Positions 1 to 10,580 of a DNA stretch of 64,000 nt are shown piece after piece; positions within the stretch are counted from its first letter, which is position 1; each line of letters opens with the position of its first letter. The stretch covers positions 28,317,403 through 28,381,402 of the forward strand of contig CM036243.1 of the NCBI GenBank assembly GCA_020698575.1, given 5' to 3'. The translations under genes were made by a program, and so were the position numbers. Source of the stretch: Bostrychus sinensis (Eukaryota; Chordata; Actinopteri; Gobiiformes; Eleotridae). The notes beneath the pieces were generated by a model that saw only the letters and a program-made list of their open reading frames with translations, was not told the origin of the DNA and searched no databases.

Positions 1-410
1 GCGCTGGGATGGAACAGGAGGGGGCTGATGGGAAAGGGCCCGCCAACGCCTCCGCAGTGCATGGGCAGGCAGCGCTTGGGCTTGTGGTGGCATCGGTGGG
101 ATGTGGATGGGAACGGGCCGCCCAGGGAATCTTAAAAATAAAGAAAATAGAGACAAGGATGAGTGTAAATGTTGAATGTGTCCTAGTTTGAAACAGGTGA
201 GAGTAATGATGTAGAAAATCTCTTGTTTTTCAAGTCATAGTTGATTATTTGAAATAAGCAGAGTATTCAAATGTAATCACCGGACTCTGCAGGGCAAATA
301 GCAAAACACTGCAGCTCAAGTTTAAACATTGACTGCACTGTTCTCATACAAACCATATATTAAAAAGCTAAGTGGTTTGATGGCTAATTTGCTTGTCAGG
401 GATTTTGTAG
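1..410. other. Window start, no gene seen
   Basis: The first 130 bases are GC-rich. The GGGATGG-type start near position 6 recurs as GGGATGTGG near position 98, each followed by GATGGGAA and a GGGCC-CGCC-like stretch. This could be the edge of a roughly 92-bp tandem repeat cut by the window boundary, but two partial units are too few to be sure. The rest is AT-rich with no recognisable feature. Confidence 0.35.
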
Positions 411-672
411 GGGGTTCACAAAGGTACTGCAAGGGGGGCCCCCAGAGGTTGTCTATATTAAGTACAGAAAAAGAAATTGAGTTTGACATTGTTTAAAAAT
501 ACAACATTTTGCCAACATTTTGTGTTTTTGTAACATTTTTCTAGAAATCTATGGAGGAAAAACATGACGTAGTATTTTGAATATGGTGAAGTTTTATTGT
601 TGGGGGGTCCGCAAGGGATTTTTGGAAATTTAAGGGGGCTGCGACGCTCTTGACTTTGTAAACGGCTGTTGT
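411..672 (+). mobile_element. hAT-like non-autonomous element, fragment (sister of 26.19-26.35 kb)
   Basis: Blocks such as CCAGAGGTTGTCTATATT, GGGATTTTTGGAAAT and AAGGGGGCTG recur in the same order, in reverse complement, at 26,189-26,351. The sister copy keeps a CAGTGGTTCTCAAAG terminus typical of hAT-Charlie-like elements; here that end is lost or unrecognisable. The middle holds about 100 bases absent from the sister. No transposase coding is visible. That this is a dispersed repeat is seen directly; the superfamily is inferred from the sister's end. Confidence 0.5.
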
Positions 673-1990
673 ACGGTATCTCTAGCTTATTTTGCCACAC
701 GGGGGTCATGCACCATGTACTCTTTGTGCCAGTCCCAAGTCTGGGGAAATTGGAAGGGTTGAGTTCCTGAAAGCAGAAGGCCAAAAGGAGAGAAGATATT
801 TAACTAATTCCAAATTAACTAAATTGAATTTGTGTAGACTTTATCCACATTATTATATTGTTTTATCACCTATTCCTTATGAGACTGTGCAAAGAGCAGT
901 CATTCACTTCACTTCCTTGTATTGCACATAAGCATCCACAAATTTGACGTTGCCCTAAACTTTATCAAAATTTGAAGCAACTTTGCAGAAGCAATGGCAC
1001 ATTTGATCATCCTCCAACAACAAAAGACGTCCAGGTAAGTGGTCAGTGAGTTGGCTTAAGGTCTGGTTGGACAATGTTAGCATCCTTAGCAAAAAGCATT
1101 TATGAAGCTTTTGGTGTAAATCCAGCATTAAATGTGAAGCTCAAAATGTTGCTATGCCCCATGACCTGGGAATGAGATCTGAGGTCTCTCAAAAGAACCT
1201 TGGTAAAACATAAAAAAAAAAAAAAACTCAAAAGTGAAAGTTCACAGCTCTCTGTACAAACACAGCCTTGCTTAAACTGAAAGTAACATCATTTTTCATG
1301 GGTTTGTGGAAGTTCATATTGTTGTTAATCAGTCATATGACCTGGGACACACCAGCATTGGCAATTCAAGCAACAGCTGGTTGTTGATACGTTTAAGCAT
1401 TTATTTTAATGTATTTTCTTTGGCCAATGAAAAGCACACATTAATGTCCATTTTGTGATATAACTAAAAGATAAAAGTTTTTAAATCTATATCTCACTAC
1501 TAAATCTCAGGAGTTTGGTTTTTGAGTGGATAGACAGTGTACGATGTCTGCCAGTTTATTTGTAATCCTGCCAGGTAAGTTTTACATACATTTGCATGGA
1601 CTTTGCTTCAAAATCATTTCTGGGGATTAAGATAATTTTACTGTGAATTCAATTTGAAAATGAAAGCACATTTACGTAGATATCGCCAGCAATATACACT
1701 TCCTAGAATATACTTCTTCCATTGCCAGTTGTTACTCAAGACAAAACTCAAAACGCACTTTGTCATGTAATTCGTCCCAGGAGCCAGAGGAAATGTGGCT
1801 TCATGCCGAGACTGAAGCAGCCTCGCAGAAGAAGAGTTGATAATTACAGAAAATGCATCTGAACGACTTTGCCTCAGTGGTACTCGAGCAACTCCTAGAA
1901 ACAACATGAACTCAAACATTTTCACAGATGTCCCAGAGAGAGCCCGAACTGCCAGATTGAAATGACTAAATTAGTATTCAGAAGCCGAGC
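673..1990. other. No gene or clear element
   Basis: AT-rich sequence with a poly-A run near 1,210-1,225. Reading frames in this stretch are short, without recognisable domains, and scattered over both strands. I see no promoter, SINE box or inverted repeat that I can support. Confidence 0.4.
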
Positions 1991-3499
1991 CGGGATGGGA
2001 CTTTTGGCTTCAGCTCTTTTAATATATCATCGGTTCACAACCATTTTCAGAAGCTGAGTTTTAACATCCCGGTGCGGAGTCCAATTATTGAGTTATTTAT
2101 GTCTTTTGGGACACCAATCCTGCAGAAATCCTGGATCGTTTGTATCCAGATGGTTTACTCTTCTCAGCAGTGGCTGCAGTTATCAGGGTGAGAACGCGAG
2201 TGCGTCCAAAATTCGTCGTCTTAGCTCCTGTCTCTTTGCTATGTCTGCACCGTTGATCGATTCTGTCAACTTTGAAACTTGCCAAAATAAATGTCTGCCA
2301 GTGTTTTTTTTATGGGGCGACAGAAGTAAACCACAAATCAACAAAATAGAATGGCAGCTATAGTAAATTTGTACCAGTAGAGATGACTTATTGATCGTGT
2401 ATTCTGCTCAAGGGACACATGAACGTGCTATCCCACTTCATGGCAGCCATCTTGTTTTAGAGAAAATAGCTGGAAATGGTTCACTTTACGACTTAACGAC
2501 TATTTTAATTCTGACAGATGAAGTCATTGTGCACAGACGTAAGCTAACATGTGCTGCAGCAGGTGTCTTGTGGAGGCCTGATAAGAGCATACAGTCCCGG
2601 AAATGCTTTGTGTCCTCTCTAGGCTATTGTCTCTCTGTTTATCTAAATGGGCCTTGCAGTTTTTTTTTGTTTTTTTTTATCACCCTCGATGGATGTGTCT
2701 CTACCGTTCACTGTGGCCCCAGCCTAAGAAGGGCAGCGTTGTCGGCTTTTGTTTTAGGCCCGAGCCACAGGAGAGTGCTTGTTGAATGCGGCACACATGG
2801 TCCGGTGGCAGATTGAGCTGAATGCATTAGCTTTGCTCTGAAGAGGCGCAGCTGCTGGAGAGGCAAACGGGCAAAGTGTGAATCCATGTTCCTTAGCAAC
2901 CCCCCGTTGTATCTAAAGGTCCTGATCACAACACTGGATCAGTCGGCGACTATCAGCGGAGACACAACACGCGTCTTTTGTGAGGCTGAGACTCCACTAA
3001 ATATTTATAGTCGTCCAATCAAGCATTTTATGGCCAGTGTGCAAGTCTAATTTAGGGACAAGAGATATATTGTTTCTAAAGGCACAATTGCTGTTACTGT
3101 GCAGCTGAATAGTGCAGTGCTTCATGGGAGCATCTTGAACTGTGTGATAACAACTTGCCACTGTTCAAGATAGTCAAGTGTGTGGTTCCAGACAGCACCT
3201 CCTAGTCTTTCAAATACAGGTTTATGGGTCATTTTTTTCAAACCGAGATAAGCACTAAGGCAGTGAAACCCAACGTATGCAGCTGTGGTAGAGGCGTTTG
3301 GTTTCATTTTGGCTGGTTAGTACATTTGAATTTATTTTTGTGAATACACAAATATATCTTGCACATTTGCATATACAAGGCAAGTTATAAACTTACACAG
3401 AGTACTAGTGGACTTATTTGTAGTATTTTGTATATAAACTTATATATGTTCTGATAAAGCTACAGAACCACATAGCCTGGTCTAGAAATTGATATATAT
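1991..3499. other. Repeat-poor stretch, possibly conserved non-coding
   Basis: This stretch, especially 2,540-3,060, is more GC-balanced and less repetitive than its surroundings and contains a T-rich run near 2,660-2,680. An open frame of about 140 codons on the plus strand (2,391-2,816) runs through the T-rich run and matches no family I know, so it is probably chance. The texture would fit a conserved non-coding element, but conservation cannot be judged from one sequence. Confidence 0.25.
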
Positions 3500-4019
3500 C
3501 AGGGATCTACTCTCCAACCTATTTTCCCCTGAGAGCTACGTTTATAAAATGAAAATGGCAGAGAGCTACTGGTGTTTTGTAACATTTATTCATCTTCTGC
3601 CTTTCCCCTTTAAGGGTCATGAGTACTGGAGCCTATTCCAATAACTATAGGCCTTAGGAGGGGTACACCCTGGACAGTGCCCAGGTAGTCACAGGGCTAA
3701 CACTTTCAACCCAAAGAAAATGTATTTTTGTTTTCCCTGAACATTTACAAAATGTTGATGTCCACAACTCACATTTTACATTAAAATAAACTGAATATTA
3801 AGTTTCTCCTGTTTACTTTGACACAATACTCTATCATCTAATCTTAAAATAATAATTTTGTGCCTAAATGCAATGGGCACCAACAAATTTGATTGGATAA
3901 ATGCACAATTGGTTTGCCAATAGTCAAGTGATAAATTCAATTTTACTACTCAAGCTATTCATAAAACCTTTAGGGAGCTACTTGGAAAGTGGTTGAGAGC
4001 TACTGGTTGGAGACCTCTG
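3500..4019. mobile_element. hAT-like non-autonomous element
   Basis: The left end reads CAGGGATCTACTCTCCAACC and the right end is GGTTGGAGACCTCTG, an imperfect inverted pair of the CAGGGGTCTCCAACC type. GAGAGCTAC is repeated just inside both ends. No transposase is encoded. Flanking 8-mers (ATATATAT and GTATAAAC) match at only 5 of 8 positions, so the target duplication is eroded. A SINE tail is nested at 3,584-3,703. Confidence 0.6.
3584..3703 (-). mobile_element. tRNA-derived SINE, tail fragment nested in hAT-like element
   Basis: The stretch contains GAGCCTATTCCAATAACTA, TAGGCCTTAGGAGG, ACACCCTGGAC and GTCACAGGGCTAACAC. These are the reverse complement of the 3' half of the SINE seen full-length at 31,417-31,735. 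The tRNA-like head is missing. It lies wholly inside the 3.5-4.0 kb element, so it is either a later insertion or was picked up by it. Confidence 0.6.
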
Positions 4020-4647
4020 GTATAAACTGTGTATTATTAATGTGGTTATAATTACAATACACCGAGTAACAGCTAACCATAAAAACAGCTTTGACTTGTC
4101 TAGAAGTTCACACATCCTGTGTTGGGTTTAAAAGTTATTAGACAGACCAAAGTGATGCTGAGCCTGAGGCAGTCTCAGACCCCCAATTACTGCAGTAACA
4201 CAAATCATGGAGTATCTTCACCTCCTGCAGCCTCAAATGGGAGCGGCTGATGTGCAGGGCTCCTGTTAACATCAGTCTGACATCTGCCTTGTATAAAGCC
4301 ACGTTTCATACACACAACTTTATCCAGGTGTTATCTGAAAGCACCAGTTTTAACAGCCTCACGGGAGCCATTTTGTCAATGGCCAAGGATGTCTTTTTAT
4401 AAACAAAAGTTAAAAAGTTGTGCTCCTTTGTTTTAAAGTTAGAGGTCTTAATCGCACAACAATGGACAATCTGATTTTTCTGTGTTGGTGACGTAGTTTC
4501 TGTTCCAGGACCATTCCACGAAAGAACAGTCACCTTATTATGTGCCTTAAGATAGAAATTCACAAAAAGGGTCTGACTGATTTATTCTCAAACACACGTT
4601 TGGTGTTTGGGCCGCTGGTGTCTAGAGCCTAGCCGGCAATCATGTGT
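4020..4647. other. No gene seen
   Basis: Ordinary AT-rich sequence between two repeats. An 85-codon minus-strand frame (4,306-4,563) has no recognisable motif and no splice or promoter context that would support it. Confidence 0.35.
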
Positions 4648-4845
4648 GTAGCAACCGATAATGTAATAATGGCCAATAATGTATTACCTGCTAATAATGA
4701 AATAATTTTGGCAATTTTAAATGTAATAAAGCCAATAACGTAATAACATTTTGTCAATAATGTAATAAGTTATTGGCCTAGCATTGGCCTAAATTCTTTG
4801 AAAATGTAAAAACTGCGGGCTATAATGTAATAATATCAGTAAGGC
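4648..4845. repeat. Degenerate AATGTAATAA direct-repeat cluster
   Basis: The decamer AATGTAATAA and close variants (AATGAAATAA, AACGTAATAA) recur about eight times, often preceded by CCAATA or GCCAATA. Spacing is irregular, about 15-45 bases, so this is not a clean microsatellite. Similar clusters occur in fish dispersed elements. No terminal inverted repeat is evident here. Confidence 0.55.
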
Positions 4846-5756
4846 TACATATGACTTATGCTGCAAAAGCTAATGTTTTTTTTTATCATTTCCAAATCTT
4901 ACCTCAGCATAGTCATAGCTTCTGTTCATTTATATTTTACATATAGCGAATTTGCATATAGATTACTGCAGGCCCAGCACATCCTCATAAGCAACTTCAG
5001 AGTCTAATTTTAGCTCTGCGGTGTAACATGAGAAGTCTGTTTTCAGTCACAACCAGCTTATCAAAGCTTGTAAAGCACAGGTAGCCCACTCTCTCCTTCC
5101 CTGTTGCTCTGAAAAGCCCAGCCCATTCTGTGAGACTTCAGTTTAAATCTATTTTGGGCACACACTTCAGCTGCCATAAAGCCATTTGGGAATAAGTGTA
5201 GATGTTTACATTGAACAGGGTGTGATGATATATAAATACTTACATGTTAGTAAAATGGGTCACTTTGTATAGCAGCTATTAGAGTGAATTATAACAATTT
5301 GTGGCTTTAGTTTATACAATGATAGTGTATCTGTAACATCAACTTTTATGTATGAAAGTGCTCTGGGACAAATATAATTCTGGCCTGTCAAAACAACTAT
5401 AATTATTACTGAAGCAGCAAATAGAATAACATGCACTTAATCTTGTACAAAGGTTATTTGCATGAAATGATAAAGTTTCTTCTTTGATTTCACTCCCTAA
5501 ACACATTGACAGTGTCATTTACATTGCCGCCAACAAGCCTGCAGGGCAGTGACAAACAACATCTTAATGATGTTTACATAGCAGTGTCGGGATGATATAT
5601 TCAATCCCACTGACTCATGACAAAATGGCGTTTCAGCCTCATGTAACAGCGACTGCAAAATGAATCATGCAATAAGGCCAATGATTAATTACATACATTA
5701 TCATTTACAGCTTAAACGCTTAGGAAAACAAGTCTGGTTAGATGGATTTATGTTTG
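4846..5756. other. No gene seen
   Basis: AT-rich sequence without recognisable coding or RNA features. It ends at the left target duplication of the 5.77 kb element. Confidence 0.35.
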
Positions 5757-5764
5757 CTGTACTG

Positions 5765-6323
5765 CTGTGTTTCTCAAACTGTGGTACAGGTAACACTGGC
5801 GGTACAGAGGTTTCTTCTAGTGGTACTCTTTGCCGTTATTACTTTAATTTAGAGCCAGTTTTATTCCTGTTTTAAAAATAATATGAAGACCACTGCTTAG
5901 TCCTGGTTTAGTCCTAGATTAGTCCTAGTTTAGTACTGGTTTAGACCTGGATTAATCCAAAATTAGTCCTGGTTTAGTCCATGTTTAGTCATAGATTCGT
6001 CCTAGTTTAGTACTGGTTTAGACCTGGTTTAATCCTACATTAGACCTGGTTTAGTAGTGGTTTAGTCCAGGTTTAGTCCTAGATTATTCCTGGTTTGTTA
6101 CTGGTTTAGTCCTAGATTAGTCCTAATTATGTTTGGATTAAACCAGGTTTAGTCTTGGATTAGTCCTGGTTTAGTATTGGTTTAGTCCTAGATTATTCCT
6201 GGTTCATTACTACTTTAGTCCTAATTTAGTATAGGTTTAGTAATCCTCATTTTAATCCACTGAAGATACAGGTACAAACATCTTCTGAGGTCGTACTTGG
6301 TGTGATCAGTTTGAGAACCACTG
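5765..6323 (-). mobile_element. Minisatellite-bearing hAT-like element, copy 1
   Basis: This 559-bp element has termini CTGTGTTTCTCAAACTG and CAGTTTGAGAACCACTG. It is flanked by a perfect 8-bp direct repeat, CTGTACTG, at 5,757-5,764 and 6,324-6,331. An 8-bp target duplication with CAGTGGTTCTCAAA-type ends is the signature of hAT-superfamily elements. Inside are TGTGGTACAGGTAACACT and GTACTTGGTG blocks next to each end and an 11-bp tandem array of about 350 bp. It encodes no transposase. It lies in the opposite orientation to four relatives at 28.85, 47.30, 52.29 and 58.79 kb and is closest to the 47.30 and 58.79 kb copies in its end blocks. Confidence 0.85.
5897..6247. repeat. 11-bp minisatellite, TTTAGTCCTGG unit
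   Basis: About 32 units of 11 bp with consensus TTTAGTCCTGG or TTTAGTCCTAG and common variants TTTAGACCTGG, TTTAGTACTGG and ATTAGTCCTAG. The 11-bp register holds over most of the array. It fills the middle of the flanking element and is the same unit, read on the other strand, as in the four related elements. Confidence 0.9.
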
Positions 6324-6331
6324 CTGTACTG

Positions 6332-6998
6332 CACGTGTAGCGCAGATTATGTTTCACGTCATCTTGAAAATTGCCTCTATGTGAGTTCATACATGTCTGG
6401 CAGATGCTGCGCAGATACACGGGCCAACAGCGGGAAACCCAATATGGCGGAGCGCGGGCACACAGGGGAGAGTGACATTAACTCTAGCTGCTGTACCTGG
6501 GGACGTGGGTACAAACCTATTAGGATCTATCATTTCTCATGTCTGTGGTAAACAAAATGAGCTGGAGCTGCTGCTATGGCAATGATATTACTGAGCTGTG
6601 CCTGTGTTTGAGCGGTGCCATGGTAATGTGGCAGTGACACAGGCCAAGCAGCATCAGGTGACCAGGTAACTCAAGATGCAACAATACGCTATTTATAGGG
6701 ATGGCTGGCTCTTTTTAATAGCTTCATGATTGGACTCTAGAGCATTTGCGGTCTAAAAGATACTTGATTGCACTTATGGGAAGATGTGTTTTTTTGCCTT
6801 ACGTAATGGCAATAAAGTTGAAACTAACTGAATCAGTCAACGAATGAACGTCAAGTAAATGAAAATAACTTTTGTCCAACATTTTGAATTTTGGAAGGCC
6901 TACTTCAGCTTTAGCTTGCCCAGATATCAGTATCTCAATCGCAAAATTAGCAAAATATTGTGGATGGATTGCAAAAATATGTCTATATGTTATGCATA
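6332..6998. other. Inter-element stretch with a small CpG cluster
   Basis: A short CpG-rich patch at about 6,395-6,480 contains AATATGGCGG (6,441-6,450), close to a YY1 site. Near 6,571-6,620 lie CTGCTATGGCAAT and GGTGCCATGGTAAT, which resemble but do not match RFX X-boxes. No reading frame or exon is evident. Confidence 0.3.
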
Positions 6999-7300
6999 GG
7001 GCTGGATACCGTTAAACGATACCTCTGAGGTATTGAAAGAAAGGTGAGACCTTTAATGTTCCTATGCATTTATGAATCAAATAAATAACAGAATAAATCA
7101 TAAAAACTACTGGTTTTAACTTACAGCTAAAAATGTTGCTCCAAAAATTGGTCTTTTATTCAATATTATTGTGTTTTATGATTGTAGAATATGAATTAGC
7201 TTACTGCAGGTATCAGAAAAAGTATCGCTCAGGTACTGGTATCGAAAACCAAGTATCGTTTAACTATTGGTATCAAAAATATCTGAATGGTACCCAGCTG
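6999..7300 (+). mobile_element. Dispersed element with GGTATCG motifs, copy 1
   Basis: The inner ends carry GGGCTGGATACC and, inverted, CAGCTGGGTACC. Flanking 8-mers TATGCATA (6,991-6,998) and TATGCGTA (7,301-7,308) match at 7 of 8, as expected of an aged hAT-type duplication. The interior from ACCTTTAATGTTC to TTTTAACTTACAGCTA is nearly identical to 24,921-25,117. GTATCG-type motifs cluster toward the right end. No coding capacity is visible. Confidence 0.7.
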
Positions 7301-8322
7301 TATGCGTAAATATACTTGCACAATCTTTGACTAGACAGAGCTATAATGTCTTTTTTGGGAAAAGGAAGAACATGATATGACATGTGGCATAGTTTAAGCT
7401 TGCAATATTGCCAAAATTCCCTGGTGTTTTAGCTCTAAAGCGATATAGTGATCCTGCAAATAAAACAAAAGTAGCCAAGATTAAAAGGGTCATCAACTAT
7501 TTGGGACAGTTGGTAGTAGATTTTTTACCTTTTGCCTCTAATTTGTATTTACTTATTGTTGCATGGAGTTAGCCATGAAGACAGTGACCTACCTAAAAAT
7601 GCTTGAGTTGCAAAACAGCTCCCCTAACAGGCTCTGCTTTTATATCTTTCTAGTGCTTAAACTACTGTAAAGACACCTCCCTATCAATTATTCACAACTG
7701 CTATTAGCTCACACTGAAAGATGAGAGCACATGGATGATGAAGTTGGACTTACGTCACCCTTTATGGCTAACCACTACTGTCCCGTATTGCATTGTCTTA
7801 GTGGCCACCATTACACAACAGCAATCAATAAGTAATAATACTGCAAGGTCCTCTGTGTTGCTGAGAACAGTGTAATCGAGTGGAAGCTCGACTGACTGAA
7901 AAAAAAAAAGACAGGGGGCGTTATATGTGGCGTGTATTGACGGAAAGCGGTCAAGACATTGTTTAGTGGTAGCTGGAAGTCATTATGTGGACTGCTGCCT
8001 TGAAGGTGACCTGCGGTGAGGGATGGTGATGGGAAAGGTTGGCCGTAGATGCACGCAAACACATTAACGAGATGTCCGATTGACAGATAGGAGGAAGGAC
8101 TTGCACGTGTGGTTTGGGGTAGACCATGTGTCCATGTTTGTATAAGTGTAAAGAGGTGGAAGTGGCTGAATAAAATGTGCCCAGTCAGAAAATGTCAAGT
8201 ACATTATACACATAAAGTGGCAAGACTTGTTTGGGTTTTATGATCTTTGGTGAAGACAGTTAATCTTGTGAAAATACAATACAAAACAAAGAGTATTGTT
8301 TTACAATGGGGAGACATATTTA
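7301..8322. other. No gene seen
   Basis: Mixed AT-rich sequence. A minus-strand frame of 83 codons (7,811-8,062) crosses a poly-A stretch and has no recognisable motif. I see nothing supportable here. Confidence 0.35.
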
Positions 8323-8720
8323 CCAGAGGTCGACCGACATGGGTTTTCTATGGCTGAATTCAGAGCACCCAATAGCCGATAAACACTGCCAATTTTTTTG
8401 GAACAATATGCAGGGCCAATTTTCTTTATTTTTCTTGTTGTGCAATTACAGCTTGAGGGGCAGCTACAAAATGCATTTGGATTTTTTGATATACAAAGTT
8501 TTCACGCTAAGATAAAGTGATTTTAGATGTTTCCTTTGAACTGCAGTGTAAGATGTCTGTCAGAAACCTGCTAATCTTTTGGAGAAGCTGGGGTTGTTCA
8601 GTCACATGGTTGCCCTGGACATGTGCCTGACCAAAAATCTGCAAAAAAGTCCAAGAATCTGCAACTGGCTGATTGTCAAAAAACTGCAAAAAATCTGCAC
8701 GATATATCGACCAAGTTCTA
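8323..8720 (+). mobile_element. Dispersed element with TCGACCGA end, copy 1
   Basis: It starts CAGAGGTCGACCGACATGGG and ends GATATATCGACCAAGTTCTA, an imperfect inverted pair. The interior shares CTACAAAATGCATTT and TTGAACTGCAGTGTAA with the longer copy at 35,609-36,332 in the same order. No coding capacity. It is a member of a dispersed fish element family; the superfamily is uncertain. Confidence 0.65.
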
Positions 8721-9067
8721 ATATATACTACCTCCACCAGAGGTTATGTTTTTGCAGTTGTTGGTTGCTTTCTTAGTTTATTCACATAATAATTAAAAAA
8801 TAATGGTTCTGAAAAATTCATGTTATTGACCGAAAGAAGTAATTTTTTGTGTGGATCCAGATTGATTACTGTAGTTATATTATAGAACAGTATTCTTGAT
8901 AGAGCATTTACTCCTGAACCACATCATTCATATCTTTATCACTTCGAGATAAGACCAATGTCCTTGACAGGGGTCTACACTCTCCAAGTGCTTATACTTA
9001 CATGGTAACCTTACTTTGTAAGGTTTTAATTTGTACTCTTAGAACAAACTCATTTAACATTTAATCC
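8721..9067. other. No gene seen
   Basis: About 350 bases of AT-rich DNA without recognisable features. Confidence 0.35.
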
Positions 9068-9440
9068 TGGGCTAACTAGCAGCTAGTTTCTCTACAACAT
9101 TGATACTGAATGAACGAACTAACCAAACTTAAACAAGATTCAAACTCAACATGTGCTATGATTAGGCTTGTTTATTTAGAGTGTAACATATACAAACAGT
9201 GAAAATTAGGTAAATCACTTTGATTTACTCTGGATGGCTCGTTCCCCAATTCATAACATGGCATCTTCCGAAACCGGCAAACACCACTCTGACTGTCTGT
9301 CAAAATCTTCAGTCAGTTCCTTCAATCATCATCGATCAGCCAGCGTCACGGTCTGCCCACTGTCCATTGACTCCCAGAGACGCTGAGCATCCATGGGCGG
9401 GTCAATTTTGGAGCATTTATCCAATCACCGTCTTGCTTTG
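9068..9440 (+). mobile_element. Dispersed repeat, copy 1 (sister at 40.40-40.74 kb)
   Basis: Blocks TAACTAGCAGCTAGTTTC, CAGTTCCTTCAATCATCATC, GTCCATTGACTCCCA and CATTTATCCAATCACC recur in the same order at 40,399-40,742. This copy contains about 100 extra bases in the middle. The sister keeps a CAGTGGCGGTTGCTAG left end; here the left end is degraded. Confidence 0.6.
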
Positions 9441-10566
9441 TCGCAGTGAAAAAAAAACGGCTCGCTTTTCTTTCATAGGGATCCAGTGAGGCTCAGCGTT
9501 AGTCAGATTTACAAAGCGTCTGAGCTGCCCTGAAGTGAGAGGAGGATCACGTCAGAGAACCAGATTAAACAGCTGATAAATGAACGACATACTCATGAAA
9601 TTAAACACATTCCAGCACATATTTAATGTAACTTATTATCTAATTTTATGGGAAGTTCAGCTTCCCTTGTTGTCAAATAAAGATAAATCGCGGCTGTAAG
9701 GTACAGTTCACTCTCCTTACATACATAGTGTAGTTTCTCAGCAGCTGATCAGAGAAAGACTACTGGCCTTGTATCGTTCAGTCAACATTGACTTTGCTGC
9801 TGTATGTTTTAAGTCTTGTTTTATAACTTTGCTTTTGTTCATTCTTGTTAAAAGTTCTGTAATGTGCACGACGTACTGGAAGCTCATACAACATTTCATC
9901 TTAACTTGTGACATATGTTTCTGTCACCTCAGGCAACTGTCGAGTTCTGATTAATGCTCTCTCTTCAAGGTCCACCACTCCAGAAAAATGAAGGAATACC
10001 ACTGCCATTTTTTTGTTTTAGCTGTGATGAAGGACAGTGGCTGCTTTCTCATCTGTCCAAATCAAAGCCCTTTAACATCCCCTGACCCAGGGTGCACATC
10101 CCATGACAGTAAATTTAATCATTCTGAGAATTTAAGGAACATTTTTTATCAGTTTATCCATTTTGCTTTTGGGTACTGAAGTCTGTTTGTTATGAATCAA
10201 GCCAGACGATGCGATCCAATGAGCCGCGCTGCCTCAGACACTGGCCCACTTTCAGTCAATCAGAGATGCACAAGTGGGAGCTCCCACACACTCACTGCAG
10301 ACTTAATTATGCAACTGCCTCTGTGAGCATGGTTTAGCTTCGGCAGTGCCTTGCTTCACACCTCGGGACAGCAGCCTGAAGGAGCAAAAGCTTCAAAAGC
10401 ATGAGCCAGTGCATAAAAGACACCATGTATTGTCAGAATAGTACCAAAACTGACCAAAAAGGTTAGAGATGCTTGGGTTTGGGGTTATTATATGTTACTG
10501 CCCTGCTTTTTTTGGACATCATCCTGGTTTGAGAAGGACACAGTGGGTTTCTATCAATGGTTGTGG
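9441..10566. other. No gene seen
   Basis: No recognisable repeat or coding feature. Short plus-strand frames of about 60 codons are present but have no domain, splice or composition support. Confidence 0.35.
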
Positions 10567-10580
10567 GTCGCCATAGCAAC
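10567..10580 (+). promoter_or_regulatory. Perfect RFX X-box motif
   Basis: GTCGCCATAGCAAC fits the established X-box consensus GTNRCC-(0-3 N)-RGYAAC at every position. RFX-family proteins bind this imperfect palindrome in promoters of ciliary and neuronal genes. The site is in non-repetitive sequence but not in a CpG cluster, and no start site is visible nearby, so function is inference. Confidence 0.45.

Noticed and set aside
2391..2816. 141-codon plus-strand open frame
   Set aside because: It crosses a T-rich run, shows no known motif, and has no splice or promoter context; likely chance.
5897..6247. Telomere-like repeat
   Set aside because: TTTAGTCC units resemble TTAGGG only superficially; the period is 11 bp and the array lies inside a transposable element.
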